NCBI GenBank assembly: GCA_947475715.1
Contig: CANJNY010000017.1
Span: forward strand, 1 to 57,409
Reading direction: 5' to 3'
Origin: Prolixibacteraceae bacterium
GTDB lineage: Bacteria > Bacteroidota > Bacteroidia > Bacteroidales > Prolixibacteraceae
DNA length: 57,409 bases
Shown here: piece by piece, positions 37,161 through 47,036 of the stretch
Layout of the letters: each line of letters begins with the position of its first letter
Numbering within the stretch: position 1 is the first letter of the stretch
Notes under the pieces: generated by a model
Told to the model about the DNA's origin: nothing
Databases searched by the model: none
What the model saw: only the letters and a program-made list of their open reading frames with translations
Made by a program: the position numbers and the translations under genes

Positions 37161-40100
37161 CTATTTTTTATTTAATTCCTTCAACCTGATATTTTTAAAC
37201 TTAACAACTGAACCATGTCCAAGAAACCCAATATGTCCTTTCTCGCGTATCACCCCGGGATGTGCTTTGTGATCCAATGGACCATTTTTCGCAGCTTCCT
37301 TGAGGTCACCATTTAGAATCTCTGTTCCATTTAGGGTTACTTTGATATGGTTGCCTTTGGCATAGATCTCTTCATAATTCCATTGACCAACAGGTTTAAG
37401 ATATCCCCGTTTTGCAGGGATGATTCCATATACCGATCCATGATATTGATAAGGCGCAAGATCCTTATAAACCGGATCTTCGTTGTCAAGAACCTGGATT
37501 TCCATTCCCTGATAGGCTGCGTCTCCTTCAAGAGGCGCACGGATTCCAATGCCGTTGTTTGCAGCAGGGGTTAACTGGAATTCAAAACGATAGATAAAAT
37601 CACTGTATTCGCCTGATGTGAACATATTACCATGCGAAGGGCCATTATCCAGATGAAGCACTATTTCTCCGTTTTCAACATGATAGTCGATCAGGTTTCC
37701 AGTCCATCCCTCGAAATTCTTTCCATTAAACAAGGCTTTGTATCCATCCTGAGCTTCTTCTGCAGGAAGGGTGTATTCGTTATTGTTTAATTCCTGAATG
37801 TAGATATCTCTGAATGCCAGGTCTGTACCATGTGCCTGCAATTCAATTGATTCTTTAGGGAAAATTGGAATTGAGCGATCCCAGTAATTCTCAAGTGTCA
37901 CATTGTCAACGATCAATTCACCGTTGAGATATACCGTAACCTTTTCGCCGATCATCTTAATTCTAAAGGTATTCCATTCTCCTACCGGATTATCGGCAAC
38001 CTTTGAGGGTTTTGAAGGATTTTTCTGATTATTGTATAATCCACCCGAACCTACCTGTGCACCAACTTCTATACGTGATGTATCCCAGATCTGGACCTGT
38101 GGTGATCCCCGCAGGTAAATCCCGCTATCCCCTTTTTTTGTGATTCTCCAATCAACAACCATTTCAAAATCACCGTATTTTTTTACTGAGCAAAGATTAT
38201 CTCCTTCGCCGTTAAAGACGATGGAGCCATCCTTTGCATTCCAGTTACTTCCTAATTTCAGGTTGGCTTCCAGTTGTTTTTTTGCAAGTTCCTTCGGATC
38301 CATTTGGCCTCTTGTAACAGGATTACCTACCAGTGCCTGCCATCCGGTTAGATCCTTTCCGTTAAACATCGGTACGAGGCCATCTTCATAGCTCATCTCC
38401 TCGAGGTATTTGAGAATTCTTGCCTTGTCATATTCACTTTCACTGCCGGCAAGGCTGTTAAGTGCTTTATTCAACACATCGCGCACGACTACACCTGCCA
38501 ATCCTTTTTGCCCCTGTGAAGGTAAGGCAATTGCCATTACTGCTTGAGCGGCTTCGCCTTTCAATTCGGAGTTATCGAGATAAGATGCGGCTGTTGTCAA
38601 TGAGAGGAATGTTTTGACACGTCCTATTGAGCTTAAAATAAGCTCTTTCTCTTTCCTGTCGGTTGCATAACCGAAAATCTTCCGATATTGTAATAATTTT
38701 TGGTCATCAGGCAGTTTTGAACCTTTGATCTGCCCAACAAAACCAGTAATTGCTCCGGATAACTTTTCGCCGTGTGAATTTTTGCTGATTTCAAACAATG
38801 CGGCTGATGCGGTATGATCTTTCCAGTTGATCAACGCATTAAATGCGGCATCGGCTTCCCCCGTGTCTGAGGAAGAAATAAATCCGGTTACTGCTTTCAG
38901 CGCTGTCTGACCACCTAAACGTGGCAATATCTCAAGGATCCGTCCTTTTTTGGATACTTTTTCCATTTGAGCAATTAATGGGGCAACCTGTTCATTTTTA
39001 CCATTTATTTGAGATGCCGCATTCACTATTGCTTCCTGAACATTCTTAATTTTATCGCAATCTTCGGAGGCATATAAGAGTTTCAGTAAACGATCAATAT
39101 CTTTTGGTGATGATGTATGAATCATTGCGCCATAGGCTGCAGTCTGGATCAGCGGATCTGTGCTATCAGTGTATTTGAATAACTGGTCAAAATACTGTTT
39201 ACCCGATTTGGCACCAATTAATGTAATTATTTCATTTTTTGAATTCTGCGGTGCGCTATCAAGAATTGCAGCAATAGGAGCCAGCCCTTTTTCGTCTACC
39301 AGTGAAGCAAGTATTTTTGCGATATAAGCCGGTTGAACTCCTTTAGCCAGAAGAGCAGTCAAATCAGAAATGGCCTCTTTCCCTTTAAGTTTAGCATAAG
39401 CAGCGATGGCAGCCTCACTAACATTACTGTTTTTATCTCCAAACTGCTTTTTAATAAATTCGGCGACCGAAAGATCCCCTTTCTTTCCAAGCATTGTTAT
39501 GATCTCTGCTTTTTGTTCCGGTTGTACTTTTGCAGCTTTTGCCATCCAAAGTTTTGTGGATGCGAGCTGACTTTTGCCAGCCAGGTTTAAGATGGAATAT
39601 CTGAATGCTTTATCATTATTATCAAACGCTTTGAGAAGTTTTGCCTGAGCATCATTTTCAAAATAGCGGGCGTAAATGGCCAAAGCGGAAGAGTTATTAT
39701 GAAGTTGGGCAGGTGACTGGCAAGCCTTTATAATTTCATCACACGCTTTTGAACAAAATGTCAGATTTCCGGATTCACCTAAACGGCTGGCGTAGGAGAC
39801 AAAAGCGGACGTGGCATTTGTGGGTTCATAGACAAATCCTGCTTTCTGTGCTGCAGCTAAGAGTGGTTGATATGATTCAACCGCACCGATTGCTGCTGCT
39901 GCGGCCAGCGATACTTTGGCGAGATTTTGATTGTCTGAGGAGATATGTTTTAATATTCCGCTATTTGCTGAAGTAACCTGCAATTCACCAAGAGCCTTGA
40001 TCAACGTAACCAAACATTTTCCCTCTGCCTTTGATAATCCATTCACTAGGGCACTTTTGGCTAATTCACTGTTCACAGTAGTAAGTACAAAAGTGGTAGG

Positions 40101-40553
40101 CTCGCATAGGTCACTGTTATTCAGATATGCAGTTACTGCGACTACGGCCTTATCTTTGCCGATTAACTTTAACTGACGTATGAAAAACGCCTTTGTTTCA
40201 GTGTCGCCAGCTTTTTCTAATGCCTTGATGTAACAGGTCTCGGCAAAAGCTCTTTGTCCTTCCTTGCCTGGAGCACTTACGTAACGGGTCAATCCGTTGA
40301 TCGCAAAGACTAAAGTGGAATTATCACCTTTCCCGGAAGGGACCAGTTTGTCAGCGATTAACTGAAATCCTTCCGCTCCAAGTGAAATTACCTCTTCGGC
40401 CAGCTTATCACGTTGCTGAAGATTATTCGATGGCATCTGAGCCAGCAAATCCGCAATTTTGGTAGTTAATGTTCTGTTATCCTGAGCCTTTATTGAGGTT
40501 GTGATCATCAATATGGCAAGCATGACCAGAAGTGAATTAAATATCTTATTCAT
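37161..40553 (-). CDS. HEAT-repeat protein with two C-terminal DUF1080 (3-keto-disaccharide hydrolase-like) domains
   Basis: 1130 residues with a signal peptide ending about SIKAQD, so periplasmic or surface. Residues about 30-720 are helical HEAT-like repeats (pairs such as SKVSLAAAAAIGAVESYQP). Residues about 725-935 are a first DUF1080 jellyroll (LVPMFNGKDLTGWQAL, then KGDSGIYLRG, VQIWDTSR). Residues about 940-1128 are a second (YKALFNGKNFEGWTG, then NNGIGIRAP, MEIQVLD). Pfam names DUF1080 the 3-keto-disaccharide hydrolase family, so the protein probably binds or cleaves 3-keto-glycosides made by the oxidoreductase encoded 25 bp upstream. The HEAT region may be a scaffold. Confidence 0.85.
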   Translation of the reverse strand: MNKIFNSLLVMLAILMITTSIKAQDNRTLTTKIADLLAQMPSNNLQQRDKLAEEVISLGAEGFQLIADKLVPSGKGDNSTLVFAINGLTRYVSAPGKEGQRAFAETCYIKALEKAGDTETKAFFIRQLKLIGKDKAVVAVTAYLNNSDLCEPTTFVLTTVNSELAKSALVNGLSKAEGKCLVTLIKALGELQVTSANSGILKHISSDNQNLAKVSLAAAAAIGAVESYQPLLAAAQKAGFVYEPTNATSAFVSYASRLGESGNLTFCSKACDEIIKACQSPAQLHNNSSALAIYARYFENDAQAKLLKAFDNNDKAFRYSILNLAGKSQLASTKLWMAKAAKVQPEQKAEIITMLGKKGDLSVAEFIKKQFGDKNSNVSEAAIAAYAKLKGKEAISDLTALLAKGVQPAYIAKILASLVDEKGLAPIAAILDSAPQNSKNEIITLIGAKSGKQYFDQLFKYTDSTDPLIQTAAYGAMIHTSSPKDIDRLLKLLYASEDCDKIKNVQEAIVNAASQINGKNEQVAPLIAQMEKVSKKGRILEILPRLGGQTALKAVTGFISSSDTGEADAAFNALINWKDHTASAALFEISKNSHGEKLSGAITGFVGQIKGSKLPDDQKLLQYRKIFGYATDRKEKELILSSIGRVKTFLSLTTAASYLDNSELKGEAAQAVMAIALPSQGQKGLAGVVVRDVLNKALNSLAGSESEYDKARILKYLEEMSYEDGLVPMFNGKDLTGWQALVGNPVTRGQMDPKELAKKQLEANLKLGSNWNAKDGSIVFNGEGDNLCSVKKYGDFEMVVDWRITKKGDSGIYLRGSPQVQIWDTSRIEVGAQVGSGGLYNNQKNPSKPSKVADNPVGEWNTFRIKMIGEKVTVYLNGELIVDNVTLENYWDRSIPIFPKESIELQAHGTDLAFRDIYIQELNNNEYTLPAEEAQDGYKALFNGKNFEGWTGNLIDYHVENGEIVLHLDNGPSHGNMFTSGEYSDFIYRFEFQLTPAANNGIGIRAPLEGDAAYQGMEIQVLDNEDPVYKDLAPYQYHGSVYGIIPAKRGYLKPVGQWNYEEIYAKGNHIKVTLNGTEILNGDLKEAAKNGPLDHKAHPGVIREKGHIGFLGHGSVVKFKNIRLKELNKK

Positions 40554-40578
40554 CAGACTATATATTTTAAATGATAAA

Positions 40579-41850
40579 TTAAATCGTTGTCCAGGGTGCC
40601 CGCATAGGCTGGTGGATTAACCTGTTTGCCGCTTCATCGTTGATAAATTCCTGTTTGTCAGGATCGAAGTTTAAGGTTCTTCCTAATCTTACTGCCAGAA
40701 TCCCCAAATTAACCAAGGTGCATGAGCGGTGTCCGTTCATTTCGTTAAGGGCAAATTTCTGGCGTGTTCTTACCGATTCGGTAAAGGTTGTTATACGAGA
40801 TTCCGGATCAGGTAACGTTTCGATAAATTGTTTCAGGTTGGGAATATCTGATTCAAAACCTTTGAATATTTTACCATGTGGACCCTCGATATAGGCCGCG
40901 TCTTTATCTCTGTTTTCACCGTCAAGGATTATTTGGCATCCATCGGCATAGGTATACTCAATCCTGCGCCACGAACCAACTGCATCTTCGTGCTGTTGTG
41001 GAGCATCAACTTCAATGCGGATTGGACTGGTATTGTCCTTGCCAAGCAGATACTGTACCGGGTCAAGATAATGTTGACCCATATCGCCTAATCCGCCTCC
41101 GTCGTAATCCCAGTAGCCCCTGAATTTGGAGTGTACACGTTCAACATTATATGGACGATAAGGAGCCGGACCCAGCCAGAAATCGTAATCTAACTCTTCC
41201 GGCACCGGTTGTGGTGAGAGATTGTTTTCACCACGCCAGTAGAATTTCCAGTCAAAACCGGTGTTTCCGCTCACCGTAACTTTTAGTGGCCATCCGAGGA
41301 TACCACTATCGATCACTTTCTTTAAAGGCTTAACTTCTGTTTCTAAACCATAGAAATTATCTTTGAATCTAAACCAGGTATTTAACCTGAACATGCGGCC
41401 ATGCTTATTAACCTCTTCAACAACTCTCTGGCCTTCTCCGATTGTACGGGTCATTGGTTTTTCACACCAGATATCTTTTCCGGCACGGGCAGCCTCAATA
41501 GCCATTAAGCCATGCCAGTGAGGTGGAGTTGCGATATGCACAATATCAATTTCCGGACGGAGCAACAGTTCCCTGTAATCATGGAACATTTCAACTGAAT
41601 TGGGAATCATCGATTTGGCTAATTCAAGGTGCTTCTTGTCGACATCACAAATGGCAACGACCTTGGTCCCTTCATAAGAGATGTGGCCGCGACCCATGCC
41701 GCCTGTACCTATAATGGCTTTAGTAAGCTGGTCACTGGGTGCAACGTAGCCTGGGCCTCCTAGGACATGCCGCGGAATGATCATCATTCCGGCTACCGTA
41801 GCCGCCGATGCTTTTAGAAAAGTTCTGCGATTTGGGGATTTTTGCTCCAT
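40579..41850 (-). CDS. Tat-exported Gfo/Idh/MocA-family oxidoreductase
   Basis: 423 residues with a twin-arginine signal (NRRTFLKASAATVAG, 7-21), hence folded with its NAD(P) cofactor and exported. The Rossmann part has IGTGGMGRGH (47-56). The active-site motif WCEKPMTRT (about 133) contains the family EKP lysine, and HWHG lies before it. The C-terminal domain shows YWDYDGGGLGDMGQHYLD. Members of this family oxidise sugars at C3 in the 3-keto-glycoside pathway. First gene of the cluster, with a good promoter (41892-41921), 25 bp before the DUF1080 gene. Confidence 0.92.
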   Translation of the reverse strand: MEQKSPNRRTFLKASAATVAGMMIIPRHVLGGPGYVAPSDQLTKAIIGTGGMGRGHISYEGTKVVAICDVDKKHLELAKSMIPNSVEMFHDYRELLLRPEIDIVHIATPPHWHGLMAIEAARAGKDIWCEKPMTRTIGEGQRVVEEVNKHGRMFRLNTWFRFKDNFYGLETEVKPLKKVIDSGILGWPLKVTVSGNTGFDWKFYWRGENNLSPQPVPEELDYDFWLGPAPYRPYNVERVHSKFRGYWDYDGGGLGDMGQHYLDPVQYLLGKDNTSPIRIEVDAPQQHEDAVGSWRRIEYTYADGCQIILDGENRDKDAAYIEGPHGKIFKGFESDIPNLKQFIETLPDPESRITTFTESVRTRQKFALNEMNGHRSCTLVNLGILAVRLGRTLNFDPDKQEFINDEAANRLIHQPMRAPWTTI

Positions 41851-41891
41851 ATAATTTGATTGTTATGTTTGGAAATACCACTTATGGCTAG

Positions 41892-41921
41892 CAAAAATAA
41901 GATTTAGTTGGATACAGTCAA
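41892..41921 (-). promoter_or_regulatory. Promoter of the Gfo/Idh-DUF1080 cluster
   Basis: On the minus strand, TTG (41919-41921) and the -7 TATTTTTG (41892-41899, matching TAnnTTTG) are separated by 19 bp, near consensus for this phylum. The ATG of the oxidoreductase is 41 bp downstream. Confidence 0.65.
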
Positions 41922-42000
41922 GAACTTTTAGTAACTATTTCAAAACACAATCCGTTTTTTACTAAAGTTCCTGCTAAATCTGTTCATTACTTGATTTTCG

Positions 42001-43020
42001 TTATCGAATCTCCTCTTTGCCATTCCTGTATTTCGCAAAGCGTCCTTTGTTTCCGGGATGGACCATTTCACGGTTTGGCCAGGGCCATCCTCCGAATTCA
42101 GTTTGCCTGTAATCTGACATGGCCTGCTGGATTTCAACCTGAGAATTCATCACAAATGGTCCATATTGTACTACAGGCTCTTCAATCGGTTTTCCCTGTA
42201 ACAGGAGCAGCTGCGATTCTGTATTGCCATTTGTGATGGTTAGTTCCTGATTCGGACTCACAACTATTGCCTTTGAGGATTCAATTAAGGTACCGTTTAT
42301 GGTGATCGCCGAACCTACATGAAAATAAATGGTTCGGTTTACCATCTCACCGGCAGCAGCGATTATCCATTGAGCATCTGCATCCATCCTGATGGTGTAT
42401 ACGGCAACTTCGTTTCCGGGATCTGCAGCCCAGGAATCAGGGGCGGGAGGCAGTGCGTTTATTTGGTGATAACTTCCTGCAATCACATCAATTTCAGTAA
42501 CTCTTCCGTTTATGTCGCTAATCTCATGTTTCGGAATATCCTCTCTCCATAACATCCTGAAGTACGGTTCCGTAAATTTTTTTGATCGGGGAAGGTTTAA
42601 CCAGACCTGAAATAACTCAGTCGGATTTTCAGACTCAGCATGAAGTAGCGGAAACATCTCGCAGTGCTGCAATCCTGATCCTCCGGTCATCCATTGTACA
42701 TCACCTGCGCTATACCGGCCAGCCTGTCCATGCGAATCAGAATGGTCTACGAATCCTTGTCGGACAATCGTAATCGTCTCAAAACCACGGTGTGGATGGA
42801 CCGGGAACCCCGGAACTTTTTGACCATGATACATCCGCCATCCATCTTTGGGCGTAAAATCCTGTCCAAGATCACGTCCTGCAAGCGAAACTGCGGGCCC
42901 CAAATCTGCATTTCCTTTTGGATAGATATCCAGATGATGGGCACAAAATAGAAACGGATTCGTGGTTGGCCACATAAATCCCAGTGGCTTAATGGCTAGT
43001 ATGGAAGGGGTGTTATTCAT
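42001..43020 (-). CDS. Pirin family protein
   Basis: 339 residues with two cupin barrels. The N-terminal pirin domain has FPVHPHRGFETITIVRQG (71-88) and then GDVQWMTGGSGLQHCEM, supplying the His/Glu metal ligands (HPH near 75, H117, E119). The C-terminal barrel (about 190-290) is the PirC domain. Pirins can be quercetinases or redox-dependent regulators. No signal peptide, so cytoplasmic. It begins 2 bp after the multicopper oxidase stop, so the two are cotranscribed, suggesting a shared oxidative role, possibly on phenolic compounds. Confidence 0.9.
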   Translation of the reverse strand: MNNTPSILAIKPLGFMWPTTNPFLFCAHHLDIYPKGNADLGPAVSLAGRDLGQDFTPKDGWRMYHGQKVPGFPVHPHRGFETITIVRQGFVDHSDSHGQAGRYSAGDVQWMTGGSGLQHCEMFPLLHAESENPTELFQVWLNLPRSKKFTEPYFRMLWREDIPKHEISDINGRVTEIDVIAGSYHQINALPPAPDSWAADPGNEVAVYTIRMDADAQWIIAAAGEMVNRTIYFHVGSAITINGTLIESSKAIVVSPNQELTITNGNTESQLLLLQGKPIEEPVVQYGPFVMNSQVEIQQAMSDYRQTEFGGWPWPNREMVHPGNKGRFAKYRNGKEEIR

Positions 43021-43022
43021 TG

Positions 43023-45536
43023 TTATTTTTGAATAATCAGTTTTTTAGTAGTCACCTTTGATCCTGCCCGAAGTACACACAGGTAAGTTCCGCTGGCAAG
43101 ATTTCCGTTGGATAGATTTACCGTTTGTGTTCCTGAGGGAAGTTCAGCGTCGATAAAAGTATGCACCGTAGTTCCAACGATGTTGTATAGTGTAAGATTA
43201 ACATGAGAGTCATTTGAAGTTGTAAACCTTATTTCACTGGTTGTGCTTATCAGGTTGGGAACAGGTGAATCGAGGCCTAACCCTTTTAATATAGGATCTT
43301 TACCATTATATTGGTTCGTTGATTTGGCGTTGGGTCTTGAGGGATTGGCCTGCACAAACATCGGACGCATCATGTCATTATCTTCATGTTCAAGAATATG
43401 GCAATGCCACATGTAACCTGGCCCAATGCTTGGGTCGAAATCGAAAAGGGCAAGTGATTTAGGTGTTGAAAGTGGTAAGTCCACAGGAGCAAAGCGGATC
43501 ATAATGGTCAATACTTCTCCAGGATATGATTTAATCACATCTTTCCAACCGACCTCATTCGGCTCTGCACCCTTGATAGATCCTTGAAGATAGGGTGAAA
43601 CTGACGGGTTTCCTCCAATAGCTCCATCTGAGTTAATTGTCTCATATTTGAATGGTGGTCCTTCTCCCCCCATGTACATTCCGGGCATGCCGCCATTTAT
43701 CCCTTTGAATAACTTCATATAATCATCCATATACTTGTCTGCATCAAATTTCTGACGACTTACAACCTGGAATTGTATCAGATGAATGTGTAAAGGATGG
43801 GCATCTCCGGTGGTATTAATTACCTGCCATTTCTCAGTTTCTCCTTCAACAGGTTTCTCCGTTAGTCCGCCAAACATATCGGGCATTTCTGCCATCTCCT
43901 CATACCTGGAATTATTTAGTAAAACCATAATCGGCCCATCGTCACTTGCTACCTCATTTAGGACTAATTGTCTGGTGACATCCGGTTTTGAATTGATCCG
44001 ACCCTTAAAATCGGTGAGCCTAACCAGTGCATTTTGCCTTAATTTTGGTGGGACAGAGCTCAAATCATTCCCCGATTTTAAGGGATCCTTACTGCTGATC
44101 ATTTTCCCGTTTACTTCAAATTGGATGATTTGATCAGTCCCTCCTTCATTAACATAATCCCCGTCCGGATAAGGTGCCGCGGCATCATTCATCATAGTTA
44201 TGACACTGCCTGTTGTTGAGGCAGAGAAATCTACAATCACATCTGCCCGCTCACCCGGACCCAGCAGTAATTTTTGACTCTGTTTGGGATTAAAAACAAC
44301 GGGACTATCAAATAATCCGCCATCTGTCCCTATCTGAATTATTTCTGGTCCTGGTGCATTAGATGATGGGTTTTGAAGCCAGATATTGTAAAATCTGGCA
44401 TTGGATCCATTGAGCAAATGAAACCTGTATTTCCTGGGAGCAACACTTAAATAGGGCCATGATTTGCCATTGACAGTGATAATATCACCGAAAAATTCGG
44501 GTGCCCAAAATGGATGTATTCCGGGATTCGTAGGTTCAACCGGATATAAAAGCTCACCTTTTGTGTCGAATGATCTGTCCTGAATCAGTAATTCGATCTC
44601 CGGTAAATAGGGGGCAACATGCAAAGGATCTGCAGTTTTTCCGTTTGGAGTAATCTCCTGAACTAGATCATCGTTTGAGAATCCTGGTAACTTATCCTTT
44701 TCCTCATCGGTGCCTCTTAGAAAATAAAACCCGGCCATACCGGCAAACACATTCACATGGGTTAATCCCAGCTGACTATGTTCATGAAACCAAAGCGTAG
44801 CAGCTTCCTGAGTATTGGGGTAATGTAATACCGAATCCACCCCTTCAGAAAATCCGCTTCCTTTCAATCCATAACCTGGGGTAAACCAGGCATACGGTCC
44901 TCCGTCGGATCCCGATTGTACTTCGCCACCGTGTAAATGTAATGACATCGGGATTGGTCCATTGTACGGATCTGTTAAGGGATTACCGATAATGGGAACT
45001 CCTGAAGCCATCATTGTAGTTTGATCTACTGCAATATTAACCTCCTTGTAGCTCACTCCGTAGAGATCATTTCTGATCTTCATGTTCACCGGATTACCCC
45101 GTTGTGCTTCAATTGAATAAGACGGCCATCGGGGTGGTGTCCACGTGTTTCCGTTGTCATTGGAGAGGCTATAGACCAGGTAATTCCCGTATCCGGCATC
45201 GGGATCGGTTCCAATAATTCCATTGTCCAGTACTGTGCCTGTTGATAAGGCAATCTGCCTTGTCAACACCCCTTTAATAATCAATTGCTGCCCCGTTTTT
45301 GCATTAACCCGAAGTCCGGCAAAATGGGGCAGATAGTCTACAAACTTCGGTATGGATGCTGATTCCAACTCAATCTGACCTGAACCCGGATATTGCCCGA
45401 AAGATGATTGGCAGAAAAAGAAGAAAAAAGCTAGAAAAAGAGAGAACTTTCGAAATGTCAGATAACGGATTGAAATATTTTTAGTTAAAAATTTAGCAGA
45501 AGGAGTGTTTGTTTTTTGTTTTAATACAATTTTCAT
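43023..45536 (-). CDS. Secreted multicopper oxidase with type IX secretion C-terminal domain
   Basis: 837 residues. A long N-terminal region ends in a signal peptide (FLAFFFFFCQSSFG, to about 48). Copper ligand motifs are complete: SLHLHGG (about 198), WFHEHS (about 250), HPLHIH (about 584) and HCHILEHEDNDMM (about 715), the last holding the trinuclear-centre and type 1 copper ligands plus an axial Met. The final about 80 residues (LYNIVGTTVHTF, ASGTYLCVLRAGS, TKKLIIQK) form a type A C-terminal sorting domain, so it is secreted through type IX and probably surface-attached. Laccase- or bilirubin-oxidase-like; substrate unknown. Cotranscribed with the pirin gene. Confidence 0.93.
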   Translation of the reverse strand: MKIVLKQKTNTPSAKFLTKNISIRYLTFRKFSLFLAFFFFFCQSSFGQYPGSGQIELESASIPKFVDYLPHFAGLRVNAKTGQQLIIKGVLTRQIALSTGTVLDNGIIGTDPDAGYGNYLVYSLSNDNGNTWTPPRWPSYSIEAQRGNPVNMKIRNDLYGVSYKEVNIAVDQTTMMASGVPIIGNPLTDPYNGPIPMSLHLHGGEVQSGSDGGPYAWFTPGYGLKGSGFSEGVDSVLHYPNTQEAATLWFHEHSQLGLTHVNVFAGMAGFYFLRGTDEEKDKLPGFSNDDLVQEITPNGKTADPLHVAPYLPEIELLIQDRSFDTKGELLYPVEPTNPGIHPFWAPEFFGDIITVNGKSWPYLSVAPRKYRFHLLNGSNARFYNIWLQNPSSNAPGPEIIQIGTDGGLFDSPVVFNPKQSQKLLLGPGERADVIVDFSASTTGSVITMMNDAAAPYPDGDYVNEGGTDQIIQFEVNGKMISSKDPLKSGNDLSSVPPKLRQNALVRLTDFKGRINSKPDVTRQLVLNEVASDDGPIMVLLNNSRYEEMAEMPDMFGGLTEKPVEGETEKWQVINTTGDAHPLHIHLIQFQVVSRQKFDADKYMDDYMKLFKGINGGMPGMYMGGEGPPFKYETINSDGAIGGNPSVSPYLQGSIKGAEPNEVGWKDVIKSYPGEVLTIMIRFAPVDLPLSTPKSLALFDFDPSIGPGYMWHCHILEHEDNDMMRPMFVQANPSRPNAKSTNQYNGKDPILKGLGLDSPVPNLISTTSEIRFTTSNDSHVNLTLYNIVGTTVHTFIDAELPSGTQTVNLSNGNLASGTYLCVLRAGSKVTTKKLIIQK

Positions 45537-45575
45537 GTTTATTTATAGATCCAGCTTATTTTTTTTAACAGCCCG

Positions 45576-45612
45576 CAAATATAAATAAATTGTATTAACA
45601 ATAAATAGCAAA
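45576..45612 (-). promoter_or_regulatory. Putative promoter of the multicopper oxidase-pirin operon
   Basis: On the minus strand the -7 box is TATATTTG (45576-45583). Possible -33 elements are TTG (45599-45601, spacing 15) or TTTG (45609-45612, spacing 25); neither spacing is ideal. It lies about 40 bp upstream of the ATG. Confidence 0.5.
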
Positions 45613-45621
45613 TTTTAGAAT

Positions 45622-46635
45622 TTAATGTTGATGTTTTGAATTATGATAATGCTCCCGGATCAGATCTTCACCAAAGTCTCCGTTAAAATCACGCCAGACC
45701 GTGTGAATGTGATTGGTGTTGTCCTGGGTATTGTCAAACTCAATTAAAAAACTCTTGCCCTGTATTCGGTAATAATGAGGTTTCCCGGGAACTGTTTCAC
45801 CTGCCCAGCCAAACCTGACCCCATTCATATCTTCGGTGTTAATTTTTGTAATTCTTGCATCCGCAAGAGTTGTAGGCATGGAGTATAAATATGCAGCGAT
45901 GATTTTGTTTAAAACTATTTTTTGTGATGGGGTCATTTCATGGGCATACAGACCTACGGGTTCAAGAGGTCCAACTTTTTGTGAATTTGTAGTTACAATT
46001 TCTGAATAGGCTTTTAATTGAAAAACAGCTTTTGTTAATTGATCCGGAGCCAATGAATTGACCAATTCAAATCCCAGATCTTCCTGATCCTTCAAGAGGC
46101 GTGTCCCTTTTCTTTTACCTTCTTTAACCTCTGCAGGATAAACTCCAAAGAAGAAAGGGGCGAATCCAATTTTATCTTTGACGATCGTAAAGTTCAAAGC
46201 CAGATGATGTCCGGAGAATTTCCATCCCCAAATACTATCCTGATTGGGAGTTCCATAGATCGACACGGAATAATTTTCGGGAATTCGATTTGGATTCTGG
46301 GGTTGCATCTCCTTGAGAAGGTATTCAAAATCCATGATATTTGTTGTCCTGACATAGCCTTCATTGCTTAAATAAGCCTGAAGCAACAGATGAAGGTTCT
46401 CTTTTTGCAGCGAGTCGAGGTCTTTAACTGCAATGCCGGTCCGCCCAACCATTGCCGCTGGAAGGAAATGCCATTCATACCGGTTCATTTCATTAAACGG
46501 GAATACCGCTTTTTTTTGCTGTAATTCAGTCAGTGATTTTACAAAGAGAAAGGCCTTGGATGAGCCGGAATTATTGATGTTGCCGCTTTGAGCCATCAAT
46601 GCGAAAGGAAATAAAAGCAGGAGTAAAATTTTCAT
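45622..46635 (-). CDS. DUF3500 domain-containing exported protein
   Basis: 337 residues with a signal peptide (LLLLLFPFALMAQ, cleavage about 16). The body matches the DUF3500 pattern seen in Bacteroidota and Planctomycetota: YEWHFLPAAMVGRTGIAVKD (53-72), then GWKFSGHHLALNFT (about 142-155), RFGWAGE near 275 and the C-terminal NHIHTVWRDFNGDFGEDLI. Conserved histidines in these blocks suggest a metal-binding or hydrolytic role, but no function is established. It is the first gene on the minus strand before the multicopper oxidase (85 bp gap containing a promoter), so the association may be functional. Confidence 0.88.
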   Translation of the reverse strand: MKILLLLLFPFALMAQSGNINNSGSSKAFLFVKSLTELQQKKAVFPFNEMNRYEWHFLPAAMVGRTGIAVKDLDSLQKENLHLLLQAYLSNEGYVRTTNIMDFEYLLKEMQPQNPNRIPENYSVSIYGTPNQDSIWGWKFSGHHLALNFTIVKDKIGFAPFFFGVYPAEVKEGKRKGTRLLKDQEDLGFELVNSLAPDQLTKAVFQLKAYSEIVTTNSQKVGPLEPVGLYAHEMTPSQKIVLNKIIAAYLYSMPTTLADARITKINTEDMNGVRFGWAGETVPGKPHYYRIQGKSFLIEFDNTQDNTNHIHTVWRDFNGDFGEDLIREHYHNSKHQH

Positions 46636-47036
46636 AATCGGGGTTTGAATTCTGGGTAGTTTATTTGTTCTACTATTAATTAGGTTGATATATTTAGAAT
46701 TTAGTTAAAACTAATTAGTACAAAATCAATGTTATGATTTTGTTTTGGATAGTTTCCGGTATTTTTATTTTCAAAAGAGAGCCAAGGTGCCATTTTAAAT
46801 CGGTGCCCGAACTGCTTCAATCTGAATATTGGATTCAAGTCAGATACCCTTTTATAACAGAACAGATACCGTAAAAGTTGAACTTAATTGATGATTTGTT
46901 TGAATGCAATAATATAATGAATTCTGAAAGTGGTTTTCAAGGCAAGATGAATGGTAATTTGGTTCGTTTATGTCAAAAAGGTGCGCCAACTCATCACTGG
47001 TTTTTGAAGCATATTCCTGTTTTCTTCCGCATTATA
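46636..47036. other. 401-bp intergenic gap, no gene accepted
   Basis: Lies between the DUF1801 stop and the DUF3500 start, so it should hold the DUF3500 promoter. The best box is a partial match TAGTTTTA on the minus strand near 46705. Open frames on the plus strand (46878-47182) are Phe/Ile/Leu-rich and look non-coding. Confidence 0.45.
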
